This document shows positions 34,778 to 45,298 of a DNA stretch of 64,000 bases, one piece after another (position 1 is the stretch's first letter; every line of letters starts with the position of its first letter). The notes under the pieces were generated by a model. That model saw nothing but the letters and a program-made list of their open reading frames with translations, was not told the origin of the DNA and ran no database searches. Source of the DNA: Deferrisoma camini S3R1 (GTDB lineage: Bacteria; Desulfobacterota; Deferrisomatia; Deferrisomatales; Deferrisomataceae); NCBI RefSeq assembly GCF_000526155.1, contig NZ_JAFN01000001.1:1699014-1763013 (forward strand), in the 5' to 3' direction. The translations under genes and the position numbers were made by a program.

Positions 34778-35430
34778 TTCCTTTCCTCGTGGTGTTCGCG
34801 ACCTTGCTGGCGGCGCAGGCGGCGGCAGCTCCGTTGGAGACGGTGCCCGAGGCGGTACGGGCCGGCACGCCCGAGGCCGTGGCCCGGATTCGGGAGGGAG
34901 CCGCGATCCGGGCCGTATGGATCGAGGGCAAGTTCGGGGAGTACGGCGACCGCGTGCACGTGATCCGGTTCGACCCCGAGGGCAACCCCGTGTCCGTCGA
35001 AGGGAAGTTCATCCGCCTGGGGGACGACCGCTTCCGGTTCGAGCCCGCGCCGGGGGGCTGGCGCGTGTTCGGAAAGTTCGGGGACGGCGGCGGCACCACG
35101 TTCCAGGTGATTCTCGACCCCGAACGCCGCATCCGGGAGGTGAGGGGGCGTTTCTACCACTACGGCGACAAAGTGTTCCGGTTCGTCCGCGACGACGACG
35201 GCCGCCTGCTTCGGGTGGAGGGGAAGTTCGGTCGGGACGGCTCCCCGTCCTTCTCGTTTGAGTACGACGAACAGGGGCGGATCGCAGCGGTGGTCGGGAA
35301 GTTCTTGACCTTCGGAGACGAGCGGTTCACCCTGAGTCACTACCCCGGCACGCGTCTCCCCCTGGAGCTCCGGGGCAAGTTCGCGCGCTGGGGAGACGAC
35401 CGGTTCGGGTTCTACTATGAGACGTGGTGA
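34774..35430 (+). CDS. Exported GKF-repeat protein
   Basis: A 218-residue protein with a short signal (MIPFLVVFATLLAAQAAAA) and then about six imperfect repeats of 25-35 residues. Each has a GKF or GRF followed by a (Y/L/F)GD(D/K/E)xFxF strand, for example EGKFIRLGDDRFRFE, RGRFYHYGDKVFRF, VGKFLTFGDERFTL and RGKFARWGDDRFGFYYE. The pattern suggests stacked beta hairpins, similar in style to YD or WG repeats. No family is recognised. It is translationally coupled to the GerMN gene before it (ATGA) and overlaps the next gene by 14 bases, so the three form one operon. Confidence 0.75.
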   Translation: MIPFLVVFATLLAAQAAAAPLETVPEAVRAGTPEAVARIREGAAIRAVWIEGKFGEYGDRVHVIRFDPEGNPVSVEGKFIRLGDDRFRFEPAPGGWRVFGKFGDGGGTTFQVILDPERRIREVRGRFYHYGDKVFRFVRDDDGRLLRVEGKFGRDGSPSFSFEYDEQGRIAAVVGKFLTFGDERFTLSHYPGTRLPLELRGKFARWGDDRFGFYYETW

Positions 35431-35755
35431 GTGGTCGCTCATCCGGGTCGGGGCGTGGATCGGGCTCGGGATCGTGTTCGCCGTCGCGTATGACGCGGTG
35501 GCGCTCCTCCCCTACTGGGGCGTCCGGATCCCCCTGGCGTGGGCGGCCCGCATCCAGGACTGGGGCCAACCTCTCCGTTTCGGGCTCGCCCTGGCCGCCC
35601 TGGCCGCTCCCTGGTGGGCCCTATCGGCCGTCCACGGCTCTCCGTCCAGGATCCGATCCCCGGCCGTCAGGCGGCGGGCCGCATGGGTCGCTTGGACCGG
35701 GACGACGCTCGTCCTGGCCCTTCTCGTGGCCCCCTCCCTTTTCCTCCTGCTCTGA
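35417..35755 (+). CDS. Small integral membrane protein
   Basis: A 112-residue protein with three hydrophobic segments (about 9-28, 53-71 and 89-112), the last running to the end (ALLVAPSLFLLL). It starts inside the end of the GKF-repeat gene (14-base overlap, different frame), which supports it as a real, coupled gene. No motif or family is recognised. The third gene of a GerMN / GKF-repeat / membrane-protein operon. Confidence 0.6.
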   Translation: MRRGEWSLIRVGAWIGLGIVFAVAYDAVALLPYWGVRIPLAWAARIQDWGQPLRFGLALAALAAPWWALSAVHGSPSRIRSPAVRRRAAWVAWTGTTLVLALLVAPSLFLLL

Positions 35756-36399
35756 TCCGCCCTCCTCCCTGCACACGGCAAGAAACGGGCAGTTTTGGGT
35801 CGTGCCCAGGACCTGGCATGTGGGGGGGACGAACAAAGGTGGGCCATGTATCACCCCCTTTCGTGTGGGCTCGGCTCGGAGGGGCGTGTCCGCACGCCGA
35901 ATCCGGCCGGCACCGAGGTCCTCTGCACGCGACGTGCCACGCCCTCGTGGCCCGCCCGGCGTTCGTCCTCCGGCGTCTCCCCCCGGTCCCGGCGTCGAAC
36001 ATTCTACAGGGGTGACGGATACTGAACATCGAGGCCGGCGCACAACGGCCCCACGGCAGGCTGCCGAGGGGGGCATCCCGCAACGCCCCCCCGGAAAGGA
36101 AGGGGCGGGTCACGGGCCCGCCTTCCATGTAACTTCGGTCGTCGGTCTACGGTCAACGGTCGTCGGTCTGGGGCCTTCGGCCCGCTAGGCGGCCAGGCGG
36201 CTCTCGAACCGCGCCAAAGCTCGGGGGGCAGGGGGTCTGCTGGCGCGCCGGGCGCGGCCGGTTCAGCGGACAGAATCCAGAATTCAGCCGACAGGGGTCC
36301 GGCCATGCGCGTTCCTCCCTGCCCTCTGTCCTCTGATCCCTGGCTCTTGAACCGTAGGGCCGCGCAGCGGCCGATGAGGTCTTCCCACTGGGGCCACGG
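35756..36399. repeat. Gene-free region with dispersed repeat tracts
   Basis: No convincing gene lies in these bases. A GGTCGTCGGTCTACGGTCAA tract (36136 onwards) runs into GGGGCCTTCGGCCCGCTAGG, a phrase also seen near 20935. Next to it are GCCAGGCGGCT and CCGGGCGCGGCCGGTTCAG pieces related to element A and its neighbours. The earlier half (35756-36100) is unassigned and shows no repeat I could match. Confidence 0.55.
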
Positions 36400-36400
36400 C

Positions 36401-36416
36401 CGGCATCTTTCGTGCA
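36401..36416 (+). promoter_or_regulatory. Candidate sigma-54 core upstream of the 36.5-kb membrane protein
   Basis: CGGCATCTTTCGTGCA keeps GG-N10-GC. It is followed by TTCCTCGT, and the core at 37154 is followed by the near-identical TTTCTCGT. No 22-base tandem motif is seen upstream, so support is weaker than at 19217 or 26378. Confidence 0.45.
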
Positions 36417-36480
36417 TTCCTCGTGGGGGTACCGTGACGACATCCCGATCGATTCCGAAATGCCCGATACAGAGGCCGCC

Positions 36481-37119
36481 ATGCGTCGGTTCCGCCTACT
36501 ACCCCGATTCCGTCGCTCCCATGCCGAGACCAACCCACCGACGGGCTCTTGGCCGTCGCTCGCCGTGCCAGCGGGGATCGCCGCGCTGATCGTCGTGCCG
36601 GTGGTGGCCCTGTTCGTGGGCCTGGAGGCCCTTCATCAGATCGACTCGCTCCAGCGGGTGGCACTGGCCCCGGGCTCGGTTCCCACCAGTGAGATCGTAT
36701 GGGTGAACCTGGGCTACGGGATCCTGGCGACGGTGTTCCTGGTGGTGGGCCTGGCAGCCGTGTTCGACGGGCTGTGGTCCATGCGGGCCCGCCGAAACGC
36801 CGCCCCTGCCAAAACCGGCCGCCCCCTTCTCGCCGAGATGCCCACCCCTCCGCCCGAACGGGGAGAGCCGCTTCGAGCCGGAGCGGACATCGCGTTCCGG
36901 GCGCTCGAGGCGGAACTGCGCCTCGTGGCGGACCGCCTGTCCCCGCCGGCGGTCGTGGCGTTTCACGGGGTTCTGGAACGAGCCCGCAGACGGGCCTTTT
37001 TGGAGCTTCCCTCTGGTCCTCCGAACCGGTCGTTCCCGCCTCGATCGTCGGAGGGGGAAGTCGCCCCTGAGGGATCCACCGGTCTCCCCCGAGCCGGCTC
37101 GGGCCAGGACGCCGCATGA
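36481..37119 (+). CDS. Membrane protein of unknown function
   Basis: A 212-residue protein with two TMs (about 26-45, LAVPAGIAALIVVPVVALFVGL, and about 72-95, VNLGYGILATVFLVVGLAAVF). A cytoplasmic or periplasmic tail of about 115 residues includes a helix pair (LRAGADIAFRALEAELRLVADRL). No family is recognised. The start is uncertain: 36460 and 36412 are in-frame alternatives, and no strong ribosome site decides between them. It opens the cluster of small metal-related genes leading to the P-type ATPase. Confidence 0.5.
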   Translation: MRRFRLLPRFRRSHAETNPPTGSWPSLAVPAGIAALIVVPVVALFVGLEALHQIDSLQRVALAPGSVPTSEIVWVNLGYGILATVFLVVGLAAVFDGLWSMRARRNAAPAKTGRPLLAEMPTPPPERGEPLRAGADIAFRALEAELRLVADRLSPPAVVAFHGVLERARRRAFLELPSGPPNRSFPPRSSEGEVAPEGSTGLPRAGSGQDAA

Positions 37120-37153
37120 ATTGCAGGCCGGTCCGGGACTCGAGACCAAGCCT

Positions 37154-37169
37154 CGGCACACAACGTGCA
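37154..37169 (+). promoter_or_regulatory. Candidate sigma-54 core for the YHS gene cluster
   Basis: CGGCACACAACGTGCA has GGCAC at -24, a 10-base gap and GTGCA at -12. The predicted start near 37180 leaves about 70 bases to the YHS gene. The flank (TTTCTCGT) matches that of the core at 36401. Confidence 0.55.
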
Positions 37170-37250
37170 TTTCTCGTTCGTATCGAGTCGTTCCCGCGGT
37201 CAACGGCGCGGCCCTGCTCCCACGAGAAGTCAGGTCGGAAGGAGACCATC

Positions 37251-37463
37251 ATGAACCCACGCGAATCGCACCAGATCGCCCCGGGATTGACTGGACCCTA
37301 CAGCGGATGGAGCTATGATCCGATGTGCCGCATGCTGATCGATGAGAGGGACCCTCCGGGGGGCACGTTCGACCACGATGGCAAGCGGTATTACTTCTGC
37401 TCCGTCGGATGCCGGGAGGCGTTCCGAGCCGCCCCCGACTCGGCCCTGAAACGGAAACGATGA
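37251..37463 (+). CDS. YHS-domain protein
   Basis: A 70-residue cytoplasmic protein that is little more than one YHS domain: YDPMCRMLIDE, then FDHDGKRYYFCSVGCREAFRAAPD. YHS domains bind copper or other soft metals through the conserved Cys residues and are typical of copper chaperones and CopA N termini. A GGAAGGAGACCATC ribosome site fixes the ATG at 37251. It lies four genes ahead of a copper P-type ATPase that carries two YHS domains, so a role in copper handling is likely. Confidence 0.85.
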   Translation: MNPRESHQIAPGLTGPYSGWSYDPMCRMLIDERDPPGGTFDHDGKRYYFCSVGCREAFRAAPDSALKRKR

Positions 37464-37493
37464 ATGCCCCCCGCTCGCCATGGGAGACCCGTC

Positions 37494-37703
37494 ATGGGAG
37501 AGTTCCTTCGCAACAACTGGTTCTGGATCCTGCTGATCGCCCTCTTCCTCTGGATGCACCGCCGGGGTGGGGGGTGCGGCTCCCATGGGCAGCACGGCGG
37601 GGGAGGGCACGGCGGCCACGGCACCTCGCCCCAGGGTCCGGCGGCCGAGGGGGAGGAGCCGTCCGGCCACGGATCCCACGGCAAGGACGGCCCCCGGGGA
37701 TAG
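37494..37703 (+). CDS. Small His/Gly-rich membrane protein (DUF2933-like)
   Basis: A 69-residue protein with one TM (FLRNNWFWILLIALFLWMH) followed by a Gly/His-rich tail (GGGCGSHGQHGGGGHGGHG) and a Ser/His/Gly end. Small DUF2933-type proteins with this layout are common next to CopA or multicopper oxidase genes. The start at 37494 is favoured over 37464 because the TM begins right after it and GGGAGA precedes it. The His-rich tail probably binds metal. Confidence 0.65.
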   Translation: MGEFLRNNWFWILLIALFLWMHRRGGGCGSHGQHGGGGHGGHGTSPQGPAAEGEEPSGHGSHGKDGPRG

Positions 37704-37762
37704 CGATGCGGGCCGCCGCGCGAAGGAGGGGCGAGCCCTCCACCAACCGGAAGGAGAGGATC

Positions 37763-38287
37763 ATGGACCTCATCGGTCGCATTTTGCTGTCGCCGTTCGT
37801 GACCGGAGCGGGCGCCGGATGGCTCGTCCTCCACCCGTTCGCCATGGTGGCCGTGGGAGGCCCGGGAACGGGTATGGGAGCCGCGGGACCGACGGGCGCG
37901 TTCCACCTGTCCATGCTCCCCATGGCAGCGGCGTTCGCGGCCCTGGGGGCGGTGCTCGCGTGGGCGTTCCACCTGGCCGGTCCGGCCCGGCGAAGGCTCA
38001 GGGACGAGCCCTGCGGGCCGACGGGCGACAGGGGCGACTCGCTGTTGCGGACCTGCATGCACTGCAAGGCGATCCCGGTCTCCGGCGACGACGGGAGGGA
38101 GCACTGGTTGCCGCTGGAGCAGGCCCTGTTCCAGACCTACCACATCACCTTTAGCCACGGCATCTGCCCCCACTGCATGAGCGCGGTGGTCGAGCCGGAG
38201 CTGCGAGCCCTGCGTGAAAGACACCCCTCTTCCACGGGAACCCGCTCGTGCGGTTCCCGCCTTGCGGCCTCCGGGAAACGGGGGTAA
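37763..38287 (+). CDS. Membrane protein with a CxxC...FSHGICPxC motif
   Basis: A 174-residue protein with two hydrophobic stretches (about 9-30 and 50-75). A cytoplasmic tail carries RTCMHCKAIPVSGDDGREHW and ITFSHGICPHCM, a zinc-ribbon-like pair of CxxC motifs. The same CxWCKxxRDDxGxW...FSHGICPxC pattern is common at the ends of PAS or receiver proteins of deltaproteobacteria. Here it is on a small membrane protein. The start is fixed by a GGAAGGAGAGGATC site. Situated just before the copper P-type ATPase; function unknown. Confidence 0.65.
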   Translation: MDLIGRILLSPFVTGAGAGWLVLHPFAMVAVGGPGTGMGAAGPTGAFHLSMLPMAAAFAALGAVLAWAFHLAGPARRRLRDEPCGPTGDRGDSLLRTCMHCKAIPVSGDDGREHWLPLEQALFQTYHITFSHGICPHCMSAVVEPELRALRERHPSSTGTRSCGSRLAASGKRG

Positions 38288-38338
38288 GGTCCGACCCCGG
38301 TTGTATCTGGCTGTTTTTTGAGCAGGAGGAAACCGACT

Positions 38339-40963
<2,625 letters not shown>

Positions 40964-41021
40964 TGGCAAGACCGAGCCGCAGTCTTTGATTACCGAGCGG
41001 CCCCTTGGTACAGTGAACGCC

Positions 41022-41402
41022 ATGTGCGCCGGAAGGTGGTCGGACCACGAACTCGCCCCGTTTCGCGAAACCTACCGCTCGCGGGCACGCGCCGAGCACT
41101 CCCGGCTCTTGGTCAGGAGGACCCGGGCGCTGGCACTGGCCAAGGAGGCCGCCCGAATCCTACGGGAGCGGTATGGGGCCGGCCGGGTGATGCTGGTGGG
41201 CTCGCTCGCCGGCCCGGAGGACCTGTTTACACAGTGGTCCGACGTGGATCTCCTCGCGTGGGGAGTGCCGGCGTGCGACACTTTTCGGGCCGTCGCCGAG
41301 CTCGCGTATATGGATCCGGAGCTCCCCGTCGAACTGATCTGTGCGGAAACGTGTGCGCCGGACGTTCTGGACCGGCTGTTGGAGCAGGCGGTGGAGTTGT
41401 GA
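41022..41402 (+). CDS. MNT-family nucleotidyltransferase (antitoxin of an MNT-HEPN pair)
   Basis: A 126-residue minimal nucleotidyltransferase with the motif GSLAGPEDLFTQWSDVDLLAW (the GS and DxD active-site pieces). The first is near residue 64 and the second near 78. A third Asp/Glu-containing strand, LPVELICAE, completes the site. Proteins of this size paired with a HEPN protein act in toxin-antitoxin systems of the HepT/MntA kind, where the nucleotidyltransferase AMPylates the HEPN toxin. The stop overlaps the next start (GTGA). The start is the ATG at 41022. Confidence 0.8.
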   Translation: MCAGRWSDHELAPFRETYRSRARAEHSRLLVRRTRALALAKEAARILRERYGAGRVMLVGSLAGPEDLFTQWSDVDLLAWGVPACDTFRAVAELAYMDPELPVELICAETCAPDVLDRLLEQAVEL

Positions 41403-41893
41403 GGCCTCGATACGAGGTGCTCGCCGCCCGGATCCGGGCGGAACTGCGGGAAATCGCTCGGGTGGAAAGCCGGGTCGACCGCGCTTTGCGCGGGGCTCGG
41501 GAACACCCCGAGCACCAGGACGCCTTTCTCGACTCGTGCGCCCTGAACCTTCACGACTTCTATTGCGGGATTGAAAGAATCCTGGAGCGCGTCGCACGAA
41601 CGGTGGACGAAGTGGTACCGACCGGGAGGGACTGGCACCGCGAACTCCTGCGGCAGATGGCGGTCCCCGTCCCGGGCCTCCGCCCCGCAGTCCTACCCGA
41701 CTCCACGGCCAGGGCCCTTCAGGAGTATCTCGGATTTCGGCACGTCGTGCGAAACGTGTACGCCTTCCAGTTCGATCCGGAACGGCTGCAGCGTCTGGGC
41801 GAAAACCTACCTACCGTTTCCGCGGGCCTCCGCGCTGCTTTGAGCGATTTCTGCCGATTCCTCGAAGGCATTGCCGCAGGGGACAAAGACTGA
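41399..41893 (+). CDS. HEPN-domain protein (HepT-like toxin candidate)
   Basis: A 164-residue all-helical protein starting at GTG 41399, which overlaps the stop of the nucleotidyltransferase gene. Features of HepT/HEPN proteins are AFLDSCALNLHDFYCGIERILERVAR and the RxxxN-type loop in LGFRHVVRNVYAFQFD. The canonical RNxxxH ribonuclease motif is degenerate here (R-H-V-V-R-N-V-Y). That fits a variant HepT group but leaves catalytic activity uncertain. Together with the upstream gene it is a candidate toxin-antitoxin pair. Confidence 0.7.
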   Translation: MRPRYEVLAARIRAELREIARVESRVDRALRGAREHPEHQDAFLDSCALNLHDFYCGIERILERVARTVDEVVPTGRDWHRELLRQMAVPVPGLRPAVLPDSTARALQEYLGFRHVVRNVYAFQFDPERLQRLGENLPTVSAGLRAALSDFCRFLEGIAAGDKD

Positions 41894-41921
41894 GCCCCTC
41901 CGTTACCGGCGCGTGCCGCGC

Positions 41922-42767
41922 TCAGAACGCGACCGAAGCCGACACGCCCGCCCCGTAGTCGGGGGCGCCATCGGTGAGGCCCTTGGAGAGGTAGCCGCCG
42001 AGACCGAGCCCCGAGGGGAGGCCGAAGTCGATCCCGAGCCGCACCTCGGCCGAGGGATCCGAGAACTCCGAAGGGGCCGAGGCCCATGCGGTAGAGGCCC
42101 AGACCTCTGCCGCCTCCCCGACGAACCGGCCGAGCCCTGCTTCCAGCACCGCGAAGTCCTTGAGCCCGAACGCCTCGGACTCTCCCTGAAACACGTACCG
42201 GCCCGAAGCGAACACGTCCCAGTCACCCACGATCTTCGCCAGGGCCAGCCCGACCTCCAGGTCCCACTCGCCGGTGCCCAGATTCTTCTCCTCGTCGGCC
42301 GTGGGGATCTTGACCGCCGAGGAAACGGAGAGTTGGGGCAGGTCGTCGCCCTCTTCGATCAGGGTGTAGCCGACCCCCACCACCACGTCCCCCAACCCGC
42401 TCTGGGAGTCGGTGACCGTGGCGACGTTGCCGGCCCCCGGTTCCCTGTGGCCCGGCCCCATGGTGGAGCTGGAGGTGCGGCCGTCCGAGCTCACGTCGAA
42501 CCGCATACCGCCGGCGGTGGTCGTGGTGGTGCTCGCCGACTGGTACAGGTAGGGAACCGACACGTCGAGCACCCAACGATCCGTCGGCCGGAAGCTCGCC
42601 GTGAGGGTCACCGCCCAGGCATCGGTGGTCTGTCCGGACCCGTAGTCGCCGGTCTGGTAGTCCACCGCCATCCCCACGGTTCCCCGGGGGCTCGCCATGA
42701 CCCGCCCCCCCGCCACCACGACGAGGCCCCCAACGAGCGCAGCCGAAACGATCCGCCTCCTTCGCAT
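41922..42767 (-). CDS. Outer-membrane beta-barrel protein
   Basis: A 281-residue exported barrel with signal MRRRRIVSAALVGGLVVVAGGRVMA. Repeated amphipathic strands follow ([87 protein letters not shown]), and it ends in a Phe (GVSASVAF). It resembles the transporter/phenol-degradation-type barrels of proteobacteria. Last gene of a leftward operon of five exported proteins. No substrate is evident. Confidence 0.75.
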   Translation of the reverse strand: MRRRRIVSAALVGGLVVVAGGRVMASPRGTVGMAVDYQTGDYGSGQTTDAWAVTLTASFRPTDRWVLDVSVPYLYQSASTTTTTAGGMRFDVSSDGRTSSSTMGPGHREPGAGNVATVTDSQSGLGDVVVGVGYTLIEEGDDLPQLSVSSAVKIPTADEEKNLGTGEWDLEVGLALAKIVGDWDVFASGRYVFQGESEAFGLKDFAVLEAGLGRFVGEAAEVWASTAWASAPSEFSDPSAEVRLGIDFGLPSGLGLGGYLSKGLTDGAPDYGAGVSASVAF

Positions 42768-42818
42768 CTGCCGTCTCCCTATCGAAGGGCTCCCGGAGCC
42801 CGCTCCCCGGCCATCCCG

Positions 42819-43292
42819 TCATCCCCCGGGCGGGGGCACGACGAGATCGAACCGAACCCGGTCCTCAAGGTTCCCCTTCCGGACCCGCACCTCCAGGGTC
42901 CAGGTACCGGGCTCGTCGAAGGCCAGGCCGGTCACGTCGTAGGCCCCGTACTCCACCTCCCAGATCCGGGGGTGCACCTTCTGACCCGAGGGCCCCCTGG
43001 CGACCACCTCCACCCGCGCCCCTTCCACATCACCCATCTTGGCGTGGTGCACGATCAGCTCGAACCGGTTCTTCCCCACTCGAAGGCGGGCCGGACTCGT
43101 CTCCAGCTCCACGCTGAACACCCGGTTTTCGCCGATCCGGAAAAAGCTCTCGGCGTAGTGCTTGGTGAACCCCTCCACCTTGGTGTCGACCCGGGTCAAC
43201 GGGGCAAATGCGGCGCCCGCGCATCCCCACAGGGCCAGCAGCGCCGCGACCAGCCACCCCCATCCCCCCGGCACAGTCCGGCTCGTCCGCAT
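42819..43292 (-). CDS. Lipoprotein with FixH/YtkA-like domain
   Basis: A 157-residue lipoprotein (signal with lipobox LALWGC, Cys24). The mature Ig-like domain (about 55-157) contains RVGKNRFELIVHHAKMGDVEGARVEV and a final GTWTLEVRVRKGNLEDRVRFDL. This is the pattern of FixH/YtkA domains often found near metal or cytochrome genes. The gene is 52 bases upstream of the barrel gene and 24 bases downstream of the other barrel gene. The start has an ACGAGGAGGATCGG site. Possibly a periplasmic metal or redox partner. Confidence 0.7.
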   Translation of the reverse strand: MRTSRTVPGGWGWLVAALLALWGCAGAAFAPLTRVDTKVEGFTKHYAESFFRIGENRVFSVELETSPARLRVGKNRFELIVHHAKMGDVEGARVEVVARGPSGQKVHPRIWEVEYGAYDVTGLAFDEPGTWTLEVRVRKGNLEDRVRFDLVVPPPGG

Positions 43293-43315
43293 CCGATCCT
43301 CCTCGTCGTCTCTCG

Positions 43316-44293
43316 TCAAAACGCGCCTCCCACCCCGGCCAGCACCCGGAACCGCACCTCGTTCTGATCGCCGTTGAGGTCCTGGAACACCGGCAACCCC
43401 GCGGACACGTACGCGTTGGCCCGGGGGTGCATCCGCCACCTCAGCCCCGGGGAGACCAGGAGCACCTGCCCCCCGCTGTCCGGATCCTCCTCCCCCGCCC
43501 GGCGTTCCCGGTCCTGCCACAGGCCGTTCGCCTCCAGCACGAGATCCACCCGAACGGGCGGGGGAACCCGGTACACGAACGCCAGGTCGTAGTTGAACCG
43601 GTCGCCGAGGTCGGTGTCCAGAACCCCCTCCGTGACCCAGGTGTACCGCACCGCGCCGTGGAGGGCGAACGGTCCGTAGGCCTCGGACACGGCGAGCCCC
43701 ACGGTGGGATCCCAGGAGCCCGACCCCGGCTGGAACTCCGCGTCGAACCGGTTGCCCGCGTCGTCCCGGACGCGGGTCTGGCCCGTGGGGACCTTGAGCG
43801 CCACGATTCCCGTGACCTCGATCCCCCACGCCTCCGAGCCGAACAACCGGACGTGGGCGTGAGCCGAGGCGTCACCCAATCCGCTCGCGTCCCCGTGGCT
43901 GTGGATCTCGTCCGGGGGCTCCGACTCCTCGATCCCGCGCCGCACCACGTAGGGCACCGCCACGTGGAAGGTGGCGAAACGCCCGGCCCCGTAACTGGCC
44001 GAGACCGAGTAGGTGGTCACGCTCTCCAGGTTGTGGATCTCCCGGTCTTCGGCGGCGAACCCCAGCAACTCGCGGTCAGAGAACGTGTCAAAGGCCTGGT
44101 AGTCGACCTGGAAATTGAGGGCCACGGTTCCCTTCCCCAGGTTGCCGGCCGCCGGCGTGACGATCGGCCCGGCCCCCTTGCCGGATCCGCCGCCCAGAAC
44201 CGGGTGGGTGGCCCCCGCCGGAGGAACCGTCAGCATCGCCGCCGCCAGGGACAGCGCCGCGACCCCACCGATCCGTCTACCGGTTCGCCCCAT
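43316..44293 (-). CDS. Outer-membrane beta-barrel transporter-like protein
   Basis: A 325-residue exported barrel. The signal covers about residues 1-28 (GGVAALSLAAAMLTVPPAGA). Strand segments are GTVALNFQVDYQAFDTFSDRE, SVSASYGAGRFATFHVAVPY and GIEVTGIVALKVPTG, with a His-rich turn HSHGDASGLGDASAHAHV (about 140-158). It ends in VLAGVGGAF, a normal barrel terminus. The sequence style resembles periplasm-facing transporter barrels of metal operons. The His-rich loop is notable as a possible metal site. Confidence 0.75.
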   Translation of the reverse strand: MGRTGRRIGGVAALSLAAAMLTVPPAGATHPVLGGGSGKGAGPIVTPAAGNLGKGTVALNFQVDYQAFDTFSDRELLGFAAEDREIHNLESVTTYSVSASYGAGRFATFHVAVPYVVRRGIEESEPPDEIHSHGDASGLGDASAHAHVRLFGSEAWGIEVTGIVALKVPTGQTRVRDDAGNRFDAEFQPGSGSWDPTVGLAVSEAYGPFALHGAVRYTWVTEGVLDTDLGDRFNYDLAFVYRVPPPVRVDLVLEANGLWQDRERRAGEEDPDSGGQVLLVSPGLRWRMHPRANAYVSAGLPVFQDLNGDQNEVRFRVLAGVGGAF

Positions 44294-44439
44294 CTTCTGC
44301 CCCTTTCTCCGAGTCACGACGGCGGTATCGTCCCGGGCACGGCCGCACTTGAGATACGAACCCCAACGAGAGCATTGCCAGACCCCTGCTCCCGATCCCT
44401 CCGGGCCCCACCCCTCACCATGGCAAACCTGTTGAAGGT

Positions 44440-44892
44440 TCAGGACGAGCACCGGCCCAGGCGCCGGTCCACCCGCACCCACACCCCCCCCGTCGGCACC
44501 TCAGCCAGGGGAACCCGGACCGAAAACGTCCGCCACCGCCTTCCCCGGCCCCTCCTTGCCGTGGGAAACACCTTGGCGCACACCGTGCGGATCAGCCGCC
44601 CTCCGGGAGCAAACACGCTCGTCTCCACCTCGACGCGCAGGCGGGAGCGGAAGAACTGGACCACGCGGCCTCGCAGGATCAGCGTGTTGCCCTGCCACTG
44701 CGCCCGAAGGCTCCGCACGCTCGCGTCCCCCGGCAGGAAGGTGACCGCCGGAGCCGGGTCGCCCCCCCAGGCCGCCCCCGCGCACAGCAGCGCGACGGCG
44801 AGGACCGCCCCCGTGACCCGGCCCGCCCGTCGAGCGTCACCGGTAACACGCAACCGTGCGTTCGTACGCCTTGCGCACCTTTGCAAACGCAT
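44440..44892 (-). CDS. Exported small protein, FxLYD-like
   Basis: A 150-residue protein with a long basic start, a signal core (VTGAVLAVALLCAGAAWG) and one Ig-like domain (SLRAQWQGNTLILRGRVVQF, then LRVEVETSVFAPGGRL and FSVRVPLAEVPTGG). This is similar in outline to FxLYD domains. The start is uncertain. ATG 44892 has GGAGGTGGAGA just upstream and overlaps the previous gene by 56 bases; TTG 44853 would shorten the basic region. It lies second in the leftward five-gene operon. Confidence 0.6.
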   Translation of the reverse strand: MRLQRCARRTNARLRVTGDARRAGRVTGAVLAVALLCAGAAWGGDPAPAVTFLPGDASVRSLRAQWQGNTLILRGRVVQFFRSRLRVEVETSVFAPGGRLIRTVCAKVFPTARRGRGRRWRTFSVRVPLAEVPTGGVWVRVDRRLGRCSS

Positions 44893-45232
44893 TCTCCACC
44901 TCCACACGCAGTCGGGCCGCATCGGCCCGGGACCGGCGGGCGAGGGCCAGCTTGGCGCGCAGCTCGTCGCGCAACGTCACGTACTTCCGGCGCTCCACCC
45001 CGAACGCACACCGCCGAAGCGGGTCCTCCCCCAAGGCCCGGCGGGCGAGCTTCAGCATCTGCCCGTCCAGGTTCGCCAACGCGAACTCGATCTGCACCAG
45101 ATAGTCGGTCGGAGCGTCGGTGGCCAGCGCAAACTGCCGCCCACCCCCTCCGGGGCCGCCGGGAACCCACCCGGCCCCGAAAACCGCCCACAACAGGACC
45201 ACCACCCACCAAAATCCGCGTCGCCCTGACAT
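44837..45232 (-). CDS. Exported helical protein, unknown function
   Basis: A 131-residue protein with a signal (GFWWVVVLLWAVFGAGWV) and a mature part made almost entirely of helices (DYLVQIEFALANLDGQMLKLARRAL; YVTLRDELRAKLALARRSRADAARLRVEVENAFAKV). It has two Cys, RRCAFG and TVACYR. No family is recognised. It is the first gene of the five-gene operon running to 41922. A tandem enhancer-like pair (45299-45334) and a possible sigma-54 core precede it. Confidence 0.6.
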   Translation of the reverse strand: MSGRRGFWWVVVLLWAVFGAGWVPGGPGGGGRQFALATDAPTDYLVQIEFALANLDGQMLKLARRALGEDPLRRCAFGVERRKYVTLRDELRAKLALARRSRADAARLRVEVENAFAKVRKAYERTVACYR

Positions 45233-45254
45233 CGTGTCGCCTCCGGTCTCCGTC

Positions 45255-45268
45255 GCTGGACCCGTGCC
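45255..45268 (-). promoter_or_regulatory. Possible sigma-54 core for the five-gene secreted operon
   Basis: Minus-strand GGCACGGGTCCAGC has the -24 element GGCACG and GG-N10-GC spacing, but the -12 (CAGC) is poor. The start would lie only about 10 bases before the gene, almost at its ribosome site. An alternative core, TGGCCAATGAGGTGCA (45307-45322), overlaps the enhancer-like pair. Neither is secure. Confidence 0.35.
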
Positions 45269-45298
45269 GGGGGGAAAACCCTCCTGCACCGGCCAGGG

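Noticed and set aside
35795-36025. Short plus-strand frame (76 aa) in the 36-kb gap
   Set aside because: No ribosome site, biased composition and no hydrophobic or conserved pattern.
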